Shown here in pieces: positions 63,199-64,000 of a stretch of 64,000 nt of DNA (position 1 is the stretch's first letter; each line of letters begins with the position of its first letter). The notes beneath the pieces are model-generated. The model searched no databases and was not told the DNA's origin. It worked only from the letters and a program-made list of their open reading frames with translations. A program made the translations under genes and the position numbers. The DNA is from Actinoplanes regularis (GTDB lineage Bacteria > Actinomycetota > Actinomycetes > Mycobacteriales > Micromonosporaceae): NCBI RefSeq assembly GCF_900188005.1, contig NZ_FZNR01000015.1, positions 62,001-126,000 on the forward strand, in the 5' to 3' direction.

Positions 63199-64000
63199 TC
63201 AGCGGCTGGCGACCGCCGCGTCGAGAGCGGCCCGCATAGCCTCCTCCGGGGCCTCGGCCACGCCGGTGAACTGCTCGAACTGGCTCAGCGCCTGGGCCAG
63301 CAGCAGATCCAGCCCGGAGAGCACCGGCAGCTGCGCCGCGACCGCCGAGGCGGCGAGCGGGGTCGGCCACGGGTCGTAGATCGCGTCGAAGAGCACCGTC
63401 CCCGCCCGCCAGGTGACCTCGGCGGCCAGTTGGTCGGCCGCGCCCTTGGGAACTGTGGAGATCACCGCGTCGGTGTCGAAGGCGCCGGGCGCGTCGGACC
63501 AGGCCACGCCCGTAAGCTTCAGACCGAGCGCGCCGGCGACCGGCTCCAGGTCGGCGAGGGCGGCGAGACGGCGGGTGACCACGGTGACCACCTCGGCGCG
63601 CAGCTCGGCCGCGGCGGCCAGGGCGGCACGTGCGGTGCCGCCGCCGCCCAGCACGGTGATCCGCGGCGGCGCCTCCTTGGCGGCGTGCCGGCCGGTGCCG
63701 GCGCCCACGCCGGCCTCCCGCAGCACCCGGACCATCCCGGGGACGTCCGTGTTGTCGGCGTGCCAGCCGCCGTCCGCCTGCCGGACCAGCGTGTTGGCCA
63801 CGCCGGCGGCGATCGCGACCGGGGTCGCCGAGGTGGCCAGCTTGAGCGCGGCCTCTTTGAGCGGCATGGTGAGCGACAGACCGGCCCACTCCGGGCCGAA
63901 CCCGGCCACCAGGTCGGGCAGCTCGGACTCGGCGCACTCGATCGCCTCATACGTCCAGTCGGTCAAGCCGGCGGCGGCGAACCCGGCGCGGTGGATCACG
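63199..64000 (-). CDS. aroE: Shikimate dehydrogenase AroE (5' end cut by window edge)
   Basis: About 267 residues visible, beginning at ...VIHRAGFAAAGL; the first ~20 residues with the SLSPV substrate loop lie outside. LTMPLKEAAL holds the catalytic Lys (family TxPxK), ADNTDVPGMV the Asp, and ITVLGGGGTARAAL the NADP loop. Upstream member of the aro block, 110 bp before aroC. Confidence 0.93.
   Translation of the reverse strand, partial: VIHRAGFAAAGLTDWTYEAIECAESELPDLVAGFGPEWAGLSLTMPLKEAALKLATSATPVAIAAGVANTLVRQADGGWHADNTDVPGMVRVLREAGVGAGTGRHAAKEAPPRITVLGGGGTARAALAAAAELRAEVVTVVTRRLAALADLEPVAGALGLKLTGVAWSDAPGAFDTDAVISTVPKGAADQLAAEVTWRAGTVLFDAIYDPWPTPLAASAVAAQLPVLSGLDLLLAQALSQFEQFTGVAEAPEEAMRAALDAAVASR

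Overview
The window is a gene-dense, very GC-rich (roughly 70%) actinobacterial chromosome segment. Gene order, an actinobacterial-type integration host factor (mIHF), BldD, an ergothioneine cluster and many leaderless or GTG starts point to Micromonosporaceae, most likely Actinoplanes or a relative. That placement rests on recalled gene order and family features, not on a search. I saw no rRNA, tRNA, CRISPR array, transposase or phage gene. Most of the window is conserved housekeeping sequence. The more accessory part is 9.7-18.6 kb.

Layout. 1-5 kb: argCJBDF arginine operon on the minus strand (argF runs off the left edge), with a promoter and a 20-bp ARG-box-like palindrome in front of argC. 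5-9.5 kb: egtABCD ergothioneine operon (minus). 9.7-18.6 kb: GH3 beta-glucosidase, a SanA/YdcF-type membrane protein, a flavin monooxygenase divergent from its TetR regulator, a secreted M28 peptidase, a GNAT acetyltransferase, an N-terminally truncated DUF4419 protein and a small orphan gene. 18.9-26.7 kb: pheST, a TrmH-type RNA methyltransferase, infC-rpmI-rplT, a PH-domain membrane protein and hisE-hisG. 26.8-29.3 kb: a polar amino-acid ABC importer (plus). 29.4-33.1 kb: ribD-ribE-ribBA-ribH behind an FMN riboswitch. 33.2-36.7 kb: a class V aminotransferase, a TetR-plsC pair and a REC-GGDEF protein. 36.7-43.2 kb: rpe, rsmB, fmt, def, a helicase-dead PriA and a histidine phosphatase. 43.5-48.3 kb: metK, coaBC, rpoZ, gmk, mihF, pyrF. 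48.3-57.8 kb: bioA and the pyrimidine operon pyrR-pyrB-pyrC-carA-carB-pyrD. 58.1 kb: bldD (plus). 58.8-64 kb: nusB, efp, aroQ, aroB, aroK, aroC and aroE (cut by the right edge).

How the genes work together. The arg, pyr and aro blocks are near-complete pathways; most neighbours inside arg and pyr overlap by 4 bp (ATGA/GTGA), implying translational coupling. carAB supplies carbamoyl phosphate to both pyrB and argF. Translation genes cluster (infC, L35, L20, PheRS, Fmt/Def, RsmB, EF-P). A c-di-GMP theme appears: a REC-GGDEF protein and BldD, whose C-terminal c-di-GMP-binding motif is intact.

Most interesting observations. (1) In three operons (argB-argD, egtA-egtB, fmt-rsmB) the intergenic gap is exactly filled by a 20-23 codon mini-ORF that overlaps the upstream stop and the downstream start by 4 nt each. 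(2) infC appears to start at ATC with a strong Shine-Dalgarno sequence. (3) A PyrR-binding hairpin sits directly before the pyrR ribosome site. (4) A near-consensus BldD box lies upstream of bldD. (5) Two TetR genes look leaderless, with palindromic operators inside their own promoters. (6) Two genes (pheT and the histidine phosphatase) have their last ~35 bp, stop codon included, duplicated just downstream. (7) A very long inverted repeat separates the ABC operon from ribH.
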